Below are positions 1 through 9,050 of a DNA stretch of 64,000 bases, piece by piece. The stretch is from Actinomycetota bacterium (GTDB taxonomy: Bacteria > Actinomycetota > Thermoleophilia > Solirubrobacterales > 70-9). The first letter of the stretch is position 1. Each line of letters begins with the position of its first letter. Under the pieces are notes generated by a model. That model was not told the DNA's origin. It searched no databases and saw only the letters and a program-made list of their open reading frames with translations. The translations under genes were made by a program, and so were the position numbers. Location of the stretch: assembly GCA_018268675.1 (NCBI GenBank), contig JAFDWB010000079.1:1-64000 (forward strand). The letters run 5' to 3'.

Positions 1-1
1 C

Positions 2-1531
2 GGCATCTTCACCAAGGCCGCCGACGTCGGCGCCGACCTGGTGGGCAAGGTCGCGGCGGGGATCCCCGACGACGATCCTCGCAACCCGGCGGTGATCGCC
101 GACAACGTGGGCGACAACGTCGGCGACTGCGCCGGCATGGCCGCCGACCTGTTCGAGACCTACGCGGTCACCTCGGTCGCCGTGATGCTGCTCGGCGTCC
201 TCACCTTCAACCCCGAATTCGCGCGCGAGGTGGCGATCTACCCGCTGGTACTGGGCGGGATCGCGATCATCGCCTCGATCATCGGCGCGCTCAGCGTGCG
301 CACGCTGAGCGACAAGGTCGAGGGCGCGCTCTACCGCGGCCTGCTGATCTCCGGGGCGCTCTCGATCGCCGCGTTCTACCCGATCACCGACTGGATGATG
401 AGCGACCCGCTGCGGGTCGGCTTCGCCAGCGCGGCGGCGAAGTCCGTGAGCGTGACCGACCTCTGGCTCTGCGCCGTGATCGGGGTCGCCGTCACCGCGC
501 TCCTCTTCGGGATCACCGAATTTTATACGTCGACCCGCTTCCGGCCGGTGAAGATGATCGCCCAGGCCTCGGAGACCGGGCACGCGACGAACATCATCGC
601 CGGCCTCGCCCAGGGCTTCCAGTCGACCGCCGCGCCGGCGCTCGTCATCGCCCTGGCGATCCTCGCCGCCAACCAGCTGGCGGGGATCTACGGGATCGGG
701 ATCGCGGTCGTCGCCCAGCTCTCGCTCTGCGGTCTGATCGTGGCGCTCGACGCCTTCGGGCCGATCACCGACAACGCGGGCGGCATCGCCGAGATGGCGG
801 ACCTGCCGGAGGACGTGCGCAACGTCACCGACCCGCTCGACGCGGTCGGCAACACGACCAAGGCGGTGACCAAGGGTTACGCGATCGGCTCGGCGGCGCT
901 CGCGGCGCTGGTCCTCTTCGCCGCGTTCCGCAGCGAATTGGCGGCCGAAGCGCCGGCCGGGTACAACCTCAACTCGCTGTTCCACCTGACCAGCCCCGAC
1001 GTGCTGATCGGGCTGATCATCGGCGGCATGATGGTCTACCTGTTCGTCGCCTTCGCGATCGAGGCGGTCGGCCGGGCCGGCGGCCAGGTGGTCGAGGAGG
1101 TGCGCAAACAGTTCCGCGAGCACCCCGGGATCATGGAGGGGACAGAGAAACCCGAGTACGGCAAGACCGTGGCGATCGTGACCGCGGCGGCGCAGAAAGA
1201 GATGATCCTGCCCGCCCTGATCCCGATCGTCGTGCCGGTGATCGTCGGCCTGCTCAGCGTCGACGCGCTCGGCGGCCTGCTGATCGGCGTGATCGTGGTC
1301 GGTCTCTTCGCGGCGATCTCGATGACCGCGGGCGGCGGCGCCTGGGACAACGCGAAGAAGCTGATCGAGGACGGCGCCCACGGCGGCAAAGGCTCCGAGG
1401 CCCACGCCGCCTCGGTGACCGGCGACACGGTCGGCGACCCCTACAAGGACACGGCCGGCCCGGCGATCAACCCGATGATCAAGGTGGCCAACATCGTCGC
1501 GATCCTGATCATCCCGATCGTTCACTTCTGA
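2..1531 (+). CDS. hppA: Membrane-bound proton-translocating pyrophosphatase, K+-independent type (5' truncated)
   Basis: Integral membrane enzyme that couples hydrolysis of pyrophosphate to proton export. The frame is open from base 2, so the N-terminal part lies outside the window and 509 residues remain. Visible family motifs are the pyrophosphate-binding loop [19 protein letters not shown] (residues about 24-42 of the fragment) and [11 protein letters not shown] near residue 474, separated by many hydrophobic helices. The motif GNTTKA has Lys at codon 860-862. In this family Lys at that site marks the potassium-independent subclass, whereas Ala marks the potassium-dependent one. The stop is followed by a gene-free, hairpin-rich stretch. 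Confidence 0.97.
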   Translation, partial: GIFTKAADVGADLVGKVAAGIPDDDPRNPAVIADNVGDNVGDCAGMAADLFETYAVTSVAVMLLGVLTFNPEFAREVAIYPLVLGGIAIIASIIGALSVRTLSDKVEGALYRGLLISGALSIAAFYPITDWMMSDPLRVGFASAAAKSVSVTDLWLCAVIGVAVTALLFGITEFYTSTRFRPVKMIAQASETGHATNIIAGLAQGFQSTAAPALVIALAILAANQLAGIYGIGIAVVAQLSLCGLIVALDAFGPITDNAGGIAEMADLPEDVRNVTDPLDAVGNTTKAVTKGYAIGSAALAALVLFAAFRSELAAEAPAGYNLNSLFHLTSPDVLIGLIIGGMMVYLFVAFAIEAVGRAGGQVVEEVRKQFREHPGIMEGTEKPEYGKTVAIVTAAAQKEMILPALIPIVVPVIVGLLSVDALGGLLIGVIVVGLFAAISMTAGGGAWDNAKKLIEDGAHGGKGSEAHAASVTGDTVGDPYKDTAGPAINPMIKVANIVAILIIPIVHF

Positions 1532-1560
1532 GCGGATAGCTGACGCCGCGGGCGGGGGCG

Positions 1561-1659
1561 GGGGCGCGGACACCCCCGCCCGAAGCCGTCGCGCAGCTGG
1601 GCCGCCTTAAGGGCTCGGGATCGGGGCACAGGACCTCTGGTCGGGGGTGTCCGCGCCCC
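1561..1659. repeat. 17-bp perfect inverted repeat with 65-base spacer
   Basis: The arm GGGGCGCGGACACCCCC at 1561-1577 is the exact reverse complement of 1643-1659. The spacer holds no gene. No T-tract follows either arm, so a simple intrinsic terminator is not supported. A similar long-spaced inverted repeat lies at 7748-7855. Confidence 0.7.
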
Positions 1660-1750
1660 GTTCGCGATTCGAGACGGCCCGGCTCGAGCGTGGCGGGATG
1701 CTCAGCCGCTTCCTCGGCTCCGAGGGGCGCCGCAGCGCTCCCGTGCCCAC

Positions 1751-1799
1751 GTTGACGGGCCGAAAACCCGTCGGATAGTCCGGTTTTCGGCCCATCAAC
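1751..1799. repeat. Palindromic element family A, copy 1
   Basis: This 49-base hairpin has 18-base arms: GTTGACGGGCCGAAAACC at 1751-1768, pairing with 1782-1799 with one mismatch. The 13-base centre, read on the reverse strand, is GGACTATCCGACG. That matches the centre of copy 2 inside the LeuRS gene (GGACTATCTGAAG), so this copy is in the opposite orientation. Confidence 0.85.
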
Positions 1800-1822
1800 A
1801 CTGGGCGGGCGCACTGGAACCC

Positions 1823-1871
1823 GGTGAGTTCGCGCTTTCCCGCGCTGTCCGCGGGTTTCTGCGAACTCACC
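1823..1871. repeat. Palindromic element family B, copy 1
   Basis: This 49-base hairpin has perfect 11-base arms GGTGAGTTCGC (1823-1833) and GCGAACTCACC (1861-1871), and an inner CCCGCG/CGCGGG stem. It lies 23 bases from a family A copy. The same two families sit side by side again at 28081-28210. Confidence 0.8.
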
Positions 1872-1945
1872 CAGTTGCGGGGCCTGCGACGGGCGCGCCG
1901 ACCGGGCGGCAGCCGGCCGGCGCTCGAGGGACGTTCGTCCCGCGG

Positions 1946-3259
1946 CTACTGGCTGTTGCCGTCACCGCCTTGGCCCGGGTTGTAGTTCGGGCCGTTGCCC
2001 TGGGCGTTGCCGCCGCCTCGGTTGCCGCCTGGGTTCCAGGGCAGCAGGTAGGCGCGGTAGCTGTTGACACCGGCGGGGAACTCGGCGTTGTAGAGCAGGT
2101 CCCCGTAGGGGTCGAACTCCGAGAAGTAGGGCAGTGAGCCCCAGCCGACCACGGTGTTGCCGTCGACGGTCCGCTGGCTGTTCCCCTGGGACGGGGCGCT
2201 GAGGGCATCGGGTTGGTTGAACGACTTGATCAGCGTCGCCGTGTGGTTGTGCAGATCGAGCTTGACCGTGACCGCGCGGCTCAGACCGAGCTCCGTGGTC
2301 GCGCCCTGGCCGGTGTTGGCCGCCCCCGCCGACTCGTTGTCGAAGAAGGTGTAGACGCCGTTGCCCTGCGCCTCGAAATCGTGCTGCCAGGCGGTGATCT
2401 CGCCCGCGTTGTTCAGGGTCTGGCCGGGCGCCGCCTGCAGTGTGAAGCTGCTCGCCTTGCCACCGAGCTGCCAGAGGACCTGGCCGCTGTGGCGGTCGAC
2501 CTTGTAGGCCGTCCAGGTGTTGCGGGCGTCGATCAGCAGGTTGCCGTCGGTGTCGAGCTTCACGGCGTTGACGTGGAACCAGTCCCAGGGCGTGCTCGGC
2601 GAGGCGGGCAGCGGCTGCTCGCTCTGGCTGTAGGGCACGTGGTCGGCGCTGTTCCATTGGAACAGGACCTTGCCGGTCTTGATGTCGATTTCCTGGACGA
2701 TGCCGTCGATCACGGTCTGGTTCGCCGGGCCGCCGATCGAGGTGAGGTTGGCGGTCGCCGTCGTGTAGGCGAGGATCAGCGCGGTGTTCCAGGGCGTGAT
2801 CAGGAACTCGTGGCCGTCGGCATTGAGGCCGTTGCCCGCCTGCACCGTGGCGATCTGCTGGTAGGAGGAGTTGTAGATGTAGTCGGTGCCTTTGGCGAGA
2901 CCGCCGAGCCCGGTGCCCTGCCACCAGGTCAGGACCGGCTTGCCCTGGTAGGTCTGGGTGCGGAAGTCAGACGCCTCCTGACCGGCGGGCACCGGCTTGA
3001 ACCAGACGACGTTGCCATTCTGGTCAAGGATCTCGGGGCCGTTGGCGTAGGTCGACTGGTCGCCGAAGGGGGAGACGAAGAAGTCGCCGTTGCCGACGTT
3101 CCCGTGGGTGAGGACGGTGACCGGCGGGGGAGAGGTCGGGGTGTCGGCAGACGCTGCCGCCCCGGTCGCGAGCGCCGCGATGGCTGCCGCGGCCAGCGCG
3201 GCGGCCAGGCGCCGCCCGCGGCGGGCGAAGCCGGGCCGCGGTTTCGATGTCTCAGCCAT
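1946..3259 (-). CDS. Secreted arylsulfotransferase (ASST)-family protein
   Basis: A 437-residue protein with an N-terminal signal sequence (basic stretch FARRGRRLAAAL, then an Ala-rich core ending near ASA-DT at about residue 39). The body has repeated beta-propeller-like signatures such as NGNVVWFKP, TGKVLFQWNS, WDWFHVNAVKLD and GQVLWQLGG, which I recognise from arylsulfotransferase/ASST-like proteins. The substrate cannot be inferred. The C-terminus is a Gly/Asn-rich low-complexity tail. The ATG at 3257-3259 was chosen over an upstream in-frame start because AGGAAAGGAA precedes it and the signal peptide then begins properly. Confidence 0.8.
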   Translation of the reverse strand: MAETSKPRPGFARRGRRLAAALAAAAIAALATGAAASADTPTSPPPVTVLTHGNVGNGDFFVSPFGDQSTYANGPEILDQNGNVVWFKPVPAGQEASDFRTQTYQGKPVLTWWQGTGLGGLAKGTDYIYNSSYQQIATVQAGNGLNADGHEFLITPWNTALILAYTTATANLTSIGGPANQTVIDGIVQEIDIKTGKVLFQWNSADHVPYSQSEQPLPASPSTPWDWFHVNAVKLDTDGNLLIDARNTWTAYKVDRHSGQVLWQLGGKASSFTLQAAPGQTLNNAGEITAWQHDFEAQGNGVYTFFDNESAGAANTGQGATTELGLSRAVTVKLDLHNHTATLIKSFNQPDALSAPSQGNSQRTVDGNTVVGWGSLPYFSEFDPYGDLLYNAEFPAGVNSYRAYLLPWNPGGNRGGGNAQGNGPNYNPGQGGDGNSQ

Positions 3260-3564
3260 GGGTTGGTTCCTTTCCTGGGCCCTCGCGGGCCCCTGTCCGT
3301 GGTTCCGATGCGGCCGTCCGGAGGGCGGCCGGGGCAGGAACCTACCCATATCCCAAGTTTCTAGATCAACTCACTCAAGAAGTACCCGATCGGGCCCGAT
3401 CCGCGACATCCGTCCACCCCCGGCGAGTGCGTCGCCGCCGCCCGCCTCCGCCGTGCCTCGCGAGCACGCAGCCCGCTGAGCGACTACCTTCCCGGGCCGT
3501 GCCGCCTCCTGGCGCGCGTATATTCGGACGGAGTATCTCCTCCCGGTAACACACCAACTCCCAG
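3260..3564. promoter_or_regulatory. Divergent promoter region
   Basis: This 305-base gap lies between the divergent arylsulfotransferase-like gene and the first permease, so it should carry promoters for both. It contains a perfect 14-base palindrome, GATCGGGCCCGATC at 3388-3401, and a locally less GC-rich segment (about 3345-3385 and 3519-3545). I cannot assign exact -35/-10 boxes. The palindrome is operator-like but untested. Confidence 0.4.
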
Positions 3565-5478
3565 ATGGCCCAGCGAATCCCCAGAGACGAGTCGCTGAGT
3601 CGCGTCCACGGCGTCGGGGCGCTGTTCTCCGCCGCCTACGGCAACGTCGGCTCGTCGATCTACTACGCCCTCGGCGTGACCGCGGCGTTCGCGCTCGGGC
3701 TGACGCCGATCGCCTTCGTCATCTCCGGGCTGATCTTCGCCGCCACCGCCGCCACGTATGCCGAGGCGACCGTGATGTTCCCGGAAGCGGGGGGCTCCTC
3801 GAGCTTCGCCCGCCACGCCTTCAACGAGTTCGTCAGCTTCGTCGCGGCCTGGGGGCAGATGCTCAACTACACGATCACGGTCGCGATCTCCTCGTTCTTC
3901 GTGCCCCACTACCTCGCCGTCTTCTGGCCCGCGCTCGGGCACAGCCCGGGCGACGTGATCGGTGGCGCGGCGCTGGTCGTCGGCCTCGCCCTGCTCAACA
4001 TCCGCGGCACCGAAGAGTCCTCGAAACTGAACCTGATCCTCGCCGTCGCCGACATCGCGACGCAGATCGTGCTGGTCGGGATCGGCGTCGTGCTGGTGCT
4101 GAACCCGCAGATCCTGGTCGACAACGTCCACCTCGGCGTCGCCCCGACCTGGAGCAAGTTCGCCCTCGGGATCGCCGTCGGGATGATCGCCTACACCGGG
4201 ATCGAGACGATCTCCAACATGTCCGAGGAGGCCAAGGACGCGGCCCGGACGGTCCCCCGCGCGGTCGGGCTCGTGGTCGCCGCGGTGCTCGGCCTCTACC
4301 TGCTGATCCCGATCGTCGCGCTGTCGGCGATGCCGGTCGTCCACACCGCTGCCGGGTACCACACCGAACTCGGCTCGAAATACGCGGACGACCCGATCCT
4401 CGGCATCGTCGAGAACCTCGGCCTCTCCAACGGCCCCACCGAAATCCTCCGCTACTACGTCGGTGTGCTCGCCGCGGTGATCCTCCTGATCGCCACCAAC
4501 GCGGGGTTGATCGGCGTCTCCCGCCTCACCTACTCGATGGGCCAGCACCGGCAGCTCCCTGAGGGCCTGCGCCAGGTCCACCCGAAGTACCGCACCCCCT
4601 ACATCGCGATCATCATCTTCGCCGGGGTGGCGATCCTCACCATGCTGCCCGGCCAGACCAACTTCCTGGCGACGATGTACTCGTTCGGCGCGATGCTCTC
4701 CTTCACGATCGCCCACATCGCGGTGATCAAGCTGCGCAAGTCCCGGCCCGACGTGGAACGCACCTGGAAGCCGCCGCTGAACGTCCGCGCGTTCGGCATC
4801 GACCTCCCGATGACGGCCGTGCTGGGCGGGCTCGGCACCTTCGCCGCCTGGATCGTGGTGATGGCGCTGAACCCGTCGACGCTGATCGTCGGCACCGGCT
4901 GGATGGTCGCCGGCGTCGTCGTCTATGTCCTCTACCGCCGCAACCAGGGACTGCCGCTGACCCGCACCGTGAAAGTGGTGCTGCCGGAGCCGCTCGGGGT
5001 CGAGGAGGTCGAGTACCAGTCGATCCTGGTCGCCTTCGAGGACGACGAAGCGTTCTCCCCGGAGATGGTCGCGACGGCGGTCAAACTCGCCTCCAAACGG
5101 CGCCGCGGCATCCATGTGCACTCGATGATGACCGTGCCAAACGACCTGCCGCTCAACGCCGAGCTGCCGGAGGCCGAAGGCGCCGCGCAGCGCCGGGTCG
5201 AGGAGGCGAAGCTGATCGGCGGCGCCCGCGTCACCGGCCACGTCGCCCGCGTGCGGCCGGGACAGGCGGGGTACTCGGTCGCCCAGGAGGCGGCCGAGAT
5301 CGAGGCGGCGGCGATCGTCGTCGGCCTCCGTTATCGCGGCGGCGTGCCGCAGTACGACAAGACCTTGCAGACCGTGCTCGGCGAGCGCCCCTGCCGGGTG
5401 ATCGTCGTCTCCGAACCGCCCGACAAGCCCTCGATCCTCCCCGGCCCGCGCGGCGCCCTGGTCGAGGTGTCGACGTGA
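3565..5478 (+). CDS. APC-superfamily amino acid permease fused to a universal stress protein (UspA) domain
   Basis: A 637-residue membrane protein. Residues about 15-475 form a 12-helix APC transporter, with the early motif GNVGSSIYYALG typical of helix 1 and SFARHAFNEFVSFVAAW in the next loop. Residues about 480-620 form a cytoplasmic UspA-like domain (YQSILVAFEDDE to CRVIVVSEPP). It probably imports an amino acid or related amine. The Usp domain may bind nucleotide and regulate transport, but no ATP-loop motif is clear. It overlaps the next gene by 4 bases (GTGA) and is the first gene of a three-gene operon. Confidence 0.88.
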   Translation: MAQRIPRDESLSRVHGVGALFSAAYGNVGSSIYYALGVTAAFALGLTPIAFVISGLIFAATAATYAEATVMFPEAGGSSSFARHAFNEFVSFVAAWGQMLNYTITVAISSFFVPHYLAVFWPALGHSPGDVIGGAALVVGLALLNIRGTEESSKLNLILAVADIATQIVLVGIGVVLVLNPQILVDNVHLGVAPTWSKFALGIAVGMIAYTGIETISNMSEEAKDAARTVPRAVGLVVAAVLGLYLLIPIVALSAMPVVHTAAGYHTELGSKYADDPILGIVENLGLSNGPTEILRYYVGVLAAVILLIATNAGLIGVSRLTYSMGQHRQLPEGLRQVHPKYRTPYIAIIIFAGVAILTMLPGQTNFLATMYSFGAMLSFTIAHIAVIKLRKSRPDVERTWKPPLNVRAFGIDLPMTAVLGGLGTFAAWIVVMALNPSTLIVGTGWMVAGVVVYVLYRRNQGLPLTRTVKVVLPEPLGVEEVEYQSILVAFEDDEAFSPEMVATAVKLASKRRRGIHVHSMMTVPNDLPLNAELPEAEGAAQRRVEEAKLIGGARVTGHVARVRPGQAGYSVAQEAAEIEAAAIVVGLRYRGGVPQYDKTLQTVLGERPCRVIVVSEPPDKPSILPGPRGALVEVST

Positions 5479-5666
5479 ACCGCAACCGCGCCTACCACGG
5501 CGCGATCCGCGGCTTCTCGCTCGCCTTCGTCGTGCTCGGCGTGCTGTTGCTCGTCGTCACCCTGGCGAACGGCGGCGGGCCCGCCTCGATCGGCTTCCTG
5601 ATGGGCATCCTCTTCGTCGCCGTGGGCGTCGGCCGTTACTGGATCGCGAGCAGGCAGTCTCGATGA
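5475..5666 (+). CDS. Two-helix membrane miniprotein
   Basis: A 63-residue protein with two hydrophobic helices (about residues 13-30 and 36-54) and basic ends. The start GTG overlaps the stop of the upstream permease, and its stop overlaps the start of the downstream permease (ATGA), so all three are translationally coupled. No family is recognised. The context suggests a small partner or stabiliser of the flanking APC-Usp transporters; that is inference. Confidence 0.75.
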   Translation: MNRNRAYHGAIRGFSLAFVVLGVLLLVVTLANGGGPASIGFLMGILFVAVGVGRYWIASRQSR

Positions 5667-7669
5667 GCGCCCCGCGCGCGCCCCACAAGAACCGCCTCCG
5701 ACGCGGCCTCGGAGTGCCGTGGCTTTTCGCCGCCGCCTACTCGGCCGTCGGCTTCTCGATCTACTTCGCGCTCGGGGTGGTCGCCGACCGCGGCCTCGGC
5801 CTGACCCCGCTGATCTTCCTCGTCGCCGGCCTGCTCTTCGGGCTGACGACGCTCTCTTATGTCGAGGGCGGGGCGATGTTCCGCGAGCGCGGCGGCTCCT
5901 CCGCCTTCGCCCGCCACGCCTTCAACGAGCTCGTCGCCTTCATCGCCGGCTGGGCGATCCTGCTCGATTATCTGATCGTGATCGCCCTGGCGGCGGTCTC
6001 GGTCCCGCACTACCTGGTCCCGATCTGGGGCGGCTTCGACGACCACGGCACCGAAATCGCGGTCGCCGCGGCGGTGATCGCGGGCGCCTGCCTGCTGAAC
6101 ATCTTCAACGTCACCGGCCGCGGCCGGCAGCGCACCCTGGCCTTCCTCGCGCTCGCCGACCTCGCCCTGCAGCTGGCGGTGATCGCGGTCGGCGCGGTCG
6201 TCGTCATGCATCCCGACCGGCTCACCGAACAGATCGACCTCTTCAGCCACCCGAGCCTGCGCGACATCATCTACGCGGCGGTCGTCGCGATGCTCGCCTA
6301 CGCCGGGATCGAGGCGGCCTCCGATCTCGCCCCGGACATCGAAGTCAGCCGCCGGGATCTCAAACGGATCGCCGGTCTCGGCGCGATCGCGGTGCCGCTC
6401 GTCTACGCCGGGATGGCCGCGATCGCCCTGATGGCGGTGCCCGTGGTCGCCGGGCCGAACGGCCCGGAAACGGCGCTCGGGCACCAGTACATCCAGGACC
6501 CGGTGCTCGGCGTCGTCTCCGCCTTCCACCCGCACTGGCTGGCGGAAATCATGCGCTGGGTGGTGGCGCTGGTCGCCGCGCCGGTCCTCTTCTGGGCGGC
6601 GACGACCTCGATGCTGGGCGTCTCCCGCCACACCTACACGCTGGCGATCAACCGCCAGATCCCCAGCTGGCTGGGCAAACTCGAGCGCCGGCGGGCGACC
6701 CCGTACGTGGCGATCACGATCTGCGGGCTGATCGCGCTCGGCCTCGTGATCCCGACCAACATCAAGATCCTGGCCGGCCTCTACGCCTTCGGCGCGACGC
6801 TGGCGATCACGATCGCCCACCTCTCGATCATCCGCCTGCGGGTGAAGATGCCGGACGCGCGGCGGCCGTTCCGCATCCCCTGGGGGATGGCGTGGGGCAC
6901 GGCGGAGCTGCCGATCCCGGCGCTGATCGCCGCCGTCGCCAGCGGTTTCGCCTTCCTCAGCGTGCTCGCCTTCCACTCGACCGCGCGCTGGGTCGGGATC
7001 GGCTGGATGGCCTTCGGCCTGACCTTCTACGTGATCTACCGCAAGGTCTTCGAGGGGACCTCGCTGACCAAGCGCGTCTCGGTCGGCGAGGCGGCGCTGA
7101 CCAAGCAGATCCCCGAGGTCGAGTTCTCGAACCTGCTGGTGCCGGTCTTCGGGACCAAGCTGGACGACGACATCGTCGCCACCGCCGGGCGGCTCGCCGC
7201 GGCCGAGAGCGAGGACGGCGGCGGCGAAGGGGAGTCCCACCTGGAGGTGGTCTACGTGATCGAGGTGCCGCTGAGCCTGCCGCTCGACGCCGAGCTGCCG
7301 CCGGAGCGCGAGGCGCAGGCGCGGCGGGCGCTCGAGCGGGCGCGCGAGGTGGGGGAGGAGTACGAGGACGTCGAGGTCTCGACCGAGGTCGTCCGCGCCC
7401 GCCGCATCGGCGCCGGGATCGTCGAGGCGGCGCGTCGGGCGGGCTCGGAAGCGATCATCATCGGCGGCGAGCCGCCGAGCAGGATCCGCGGCGGCGGCAA
7501 GTTCGGCGGCATCGGCGCGGCGAAGCCCGCGGAGATCGGCGCGGCGACCGAGTACGTGCTGAAAAAAGCCCCTTGCCGCGTGCTCCTGACCGCCCCGCCC
7601 GAGCCCGAGGCGACGGCGGTCGACGACTTCGGCGCCGCCGCCGACGCCGAGCGGCCCGCGGTCGAGTAG
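5663..7669 (+). CDS. Second APC-superfamily permease fused to a universal stress protein domain
   Basis: A 668-residue paralogue of the gene at 3565, with the same plan: 12-helix APC transporter (helix-1 motif AVGFSIYFALG, loop SAFARHAFNELVAFIAGW) and a C-terminal Usp-like domain from about residue 490. The Usp part holds an extra Gly-rich insert (PSRIRGGGKFGGIG) that the first paralogue lacks. Retention of the second copy in one operon suggests either heteromeric assembly or different substrates. It starts at ATG 5663, overlapping the upstream miniprotein. Confidence 0.87.
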   Translation: MSAPRAPHKNRLRRGLGVPWLFAAAYSAVGFSIYFALGVVADRGLGLTPLIFLVAGLLFGLTTLSYVEGGAMFRERGGSSAFARHAFNELVAFIAGWAILLDYLIVIALAAVSVPHYLVPIWGGFDDHGTEIAVAAAVIAGACLLNIFNVTGRGRQRTLAFLALADLALQLAVIAVGAVVVMHPDRLTEQIDLFSHPSLRDIIYAAVVAMLAYAGIEAASDLAPDIEVSRRDLKRIAGLGAIAVPLVYAGMAAIALMAVPVVAGPNGPETALGHQYIQDPVLGVVSAFHPHWLAEIMRWVVALVAAPVLFWAATTSMLGVSRHTYTLAINRQIPSWLGKLERRRATPYVAITICGLIALGLVIPTNIKILAGLYAFGATLAITIAHLSIIRLRVKMPDARRPFRIPWGMAWGTAELPIPALIAAVASGFAFLSVLAFHSTARWVGIGWMAFGLTFYVIYRKVFEGTSLTKRVSVGEAALTKQIPEVEFSNLLVPVFGTKLDDDIVATAGRLAAAESEDGGGEGESHLEVVYVIEVPLSLPLDAELPPEREAQARRALERAREVGEEYEDVEVSTEVVRARRIGAGIVEAARRAGSEAIIIGGEPPSRIRGGGKFGGIGAAKPAEIGAATEYVLKKAPCRVLLTAPPEPEATAVDDFGAAADAERPAVE

Positions 7670-7747
7670 AGGCGGCGGAGCACCTCCGTCCCTTCCACCT
7701 CCCGACCCTCCGGTCGACGCGACGGCCCCACCGGCCCCGGTGGCGAA

Positions 7748-7855
7748 GGATCCCGACAGGGGGCGAACGGCTTGTACCCTGAGCTTCCGATTCCCCAGGG
7801 CGACAGCTTCACCACTCCCCGCGCGAAGGGTTGAGAGAGCTCCCTGTCGGGATCC
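7748..7855. repeat. 14-bp perfect inverted repeat with 80-base spacer
   Basis: GGATCCCGACAGGG at 7748-7761 is the exact reverse complement of 7842-7855. It lies in the 248-base gap between the second permease and the first TrkA-like gene. The arms are too far apart for an intrinsic terminator and no T-run follows. The half-word CCCTGTCGG recurs in the hairpin at 22884-22909, possibly by chance. Confidence 0.6.
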
Positions 7856-7917
7856 CCTCCCGGCAAACCCCCCGAACCCCGGCCGCCGCGCCGCCTGGGT
7901 CCACCCGCCGCTCTAGT

Positions 7918-8367
7918 ATGCGCCGAATGTTCATCTTGATCGTCGGCTGTGGCCGTGTCGGCAGCTCCGTCGCCCGGGCGATGCTCCGCGAGGGGCACAC
8001 CGTCTCGGCCCTCGACGAGGACCCCGAGTCCCACGCCCGCCTCGAGGTGGGCCTGGAGAAAAGCTGGGAGGACCTCGGCGGCCAGTTCACGGTCGGCGCC
8101 GGGCTCGAGGCCGAGGCCCTGGAGGCCGCCGGGGTCGACGGTGCCGATGTCTTCATCGCCTCCACCGACGGCGACAACACCAACATCATCATCGCCCAGA
8201 TCGCCAAACGGCGGTACGGCGTGCCGACCGTGATCGCCCGCGTCCTCGACCCGCTGCGGGCCGAGTGGTACGCGCGCCAGGGGCTGCAGACCGTCTGTCC
8301 GACCCGGGTCGCGATCGACATGCTGGAGACCGCCGTGCGCGACTCGGGCGGGCGCGAGGCCGCCTGA
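7918..8367 (+). CDS. TrkA-N (RCK) domain potassium-uptake regulatory protein, N-domain only
   Basis: A 149-residue Rossmann-fold RCK protein. The dinucleotide motif GCGRVG lies at residues 9-14 and an acidic ribose-binding stretch follows in ALDEDPES. It lacks the TrkA-C domain, so it probably acts with the full-length RCK protein encoded next, with which it shares the TGATG stop/start junction. ATG 7918 was chosen; ATG 7927 is an equally possible start. The open frame extends further upstream, but only into the inverted-repeat region. Confidence 0.88.
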   Translation: MRRMFILIVGCGRVGSSVARAMLREGHTVSALDEDPESHARLEVGLEKSWEDLGGQFTVGAGLEAEALEAAGVDGADVFIASTDGDNTNIIIAQIAKRRYGVPTVIARVLDPLRAEWYARQGLQTVCPTRVAIDMLETAVRDSGGREAA

Positions 8368-9050
8368 TGTACATCATCGTCGTCGGCGCCGGCAAGGTCG
8401 GTTGGAACCTCGCTCGCGAGCTGCTCGAGAAGGACCACGAGGTGACGCTGATCGAGAGCGACCGGCGCCGCTACATGACGGTCGAGCAGGAGCTCGAGCA
8501 CAACGTCTCCTACGGCGACGCGTCCGAGCTCTGGGTGCTGGAGCGGGCCGGGGTGCAGCGAGCCGACATGGTGATCGCGGTGACCGGCGACGACGAGGAC
8601 AACATGCTGATCTGCCAGGTCGCGCGCGAGAAGTACCTGGTCGACCAGATCATCGCCCGGGTCAACAACCCGCGGAACCGGCAGCACTTCGACCTGCTCG
8701 GGATCAAGCCGTCGGTGTCGGCGACGGACCTGATCCTGCGCCTCCTGGAGCACGAGGTGCCCGAGTACGGCCTCGTCCACCTGCTCGACCTGCAGGAGGA
8801 GCAGCTGGAGATCATCGAGATGCTGCTCGGCAAGGACTCGGGTGTGACCGGCCGGCGGGTCGGCGACCTGAACATGCCCGAGGGGAGCCTGCTGATCTCG
8901 GTGCTGCGGTCGGGCCGCGGCTTCGTGCCGAACGCCGAGACGGTGCTGGAAGAGGGCGACGAGGTCCTCGCCGTCCTCGATCCGGGCAAGGAGGACGAGC
9001 TGAAGGTGCTCTTCGGCCCCGAAGGCGACGGCGGCATCTCCAGTGGCTGA
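8367..9050 (+). CDS. trkA: TrkA-family potassium uptake regulator (RCK N + C domains)
   Basis: A 227-residue cytoplasmic gating subunit for a Trk/Ktr-type potassium channel. The RCK_N domain (residues 1-130) has GAGKVG and an acidic end of strand 2 (LIESDRRR). RCK_C is at about residues 145-225, with GRRVGDLNMPEGSLLISVLR. ATG 8367 overlaps the preceding TGA. No membrane Trk subunit is encoded nearby. The Glu/Asp-rich C-terminal end leads straight into the oxidoreductase gene, overlapping it by 8 bases. Confidence 0.92.
   Translation: MYIIVVGAGKVGWNLARELLEKDHEVTLIESDRRRYMTVEQELEHNVSYGDASELWVLERAGVQRADMVIAVTGDDEDNMLICQVAREKYLVDQIIARVNNPRNRQHFDLLGIKPSVSATDLILRLLEHEVPEYGLVHLLDLQEEQLEIIEMLLGKDSGVTGRRVGDLNMPEGSLLISVLRSGRGFVPNAETVLEEGDEVLAVLDPGKEDELKVLFGPEGDGGISSG

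Larger units (their letters stand above)
1532..1945. other. Gene-free stretch between convergent genes, rich in palindromes
   Basis: This 414-base gap separates the 3' ends of hppA and the arylsulfotransferase-like gene. It holds a 17-bp inverted repeat (1561-1577 with 1643-1659), one family A hairpin and one family B hairpin, listed separately. Short open frames here run through the repeats and have no recognisable protein or ribosome site. Convergent gene ends make a terminator or dispersed-repeat role more likely than a promoter. Confidence 0.7.

Noticed and set aside
1509-1870. Short open frames on the minus strand overlapping the palindromes, with the same peptide VDGPKTGLS as in LeuRS
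   Set aside because: The peptide is simply the translation of family A in the same reading phase; there is no ribosome site and no conserved protein around it.
3388-3401. GATCGGGCCCGATC palindrome as an insertion-site or restriction-related signal
   Set aside because: Single copy with no associated genes; 14-base GC-rich palindromes are expected by chance in such DNA.
3484-5241. Long minus-strand open frame opposite the first permease
   Set aside because: Composition is Arg/Asp/Gly-rich shadow sequence of a GC-rich gene, with no domain or signal; the plus-strand protein is clearly real.
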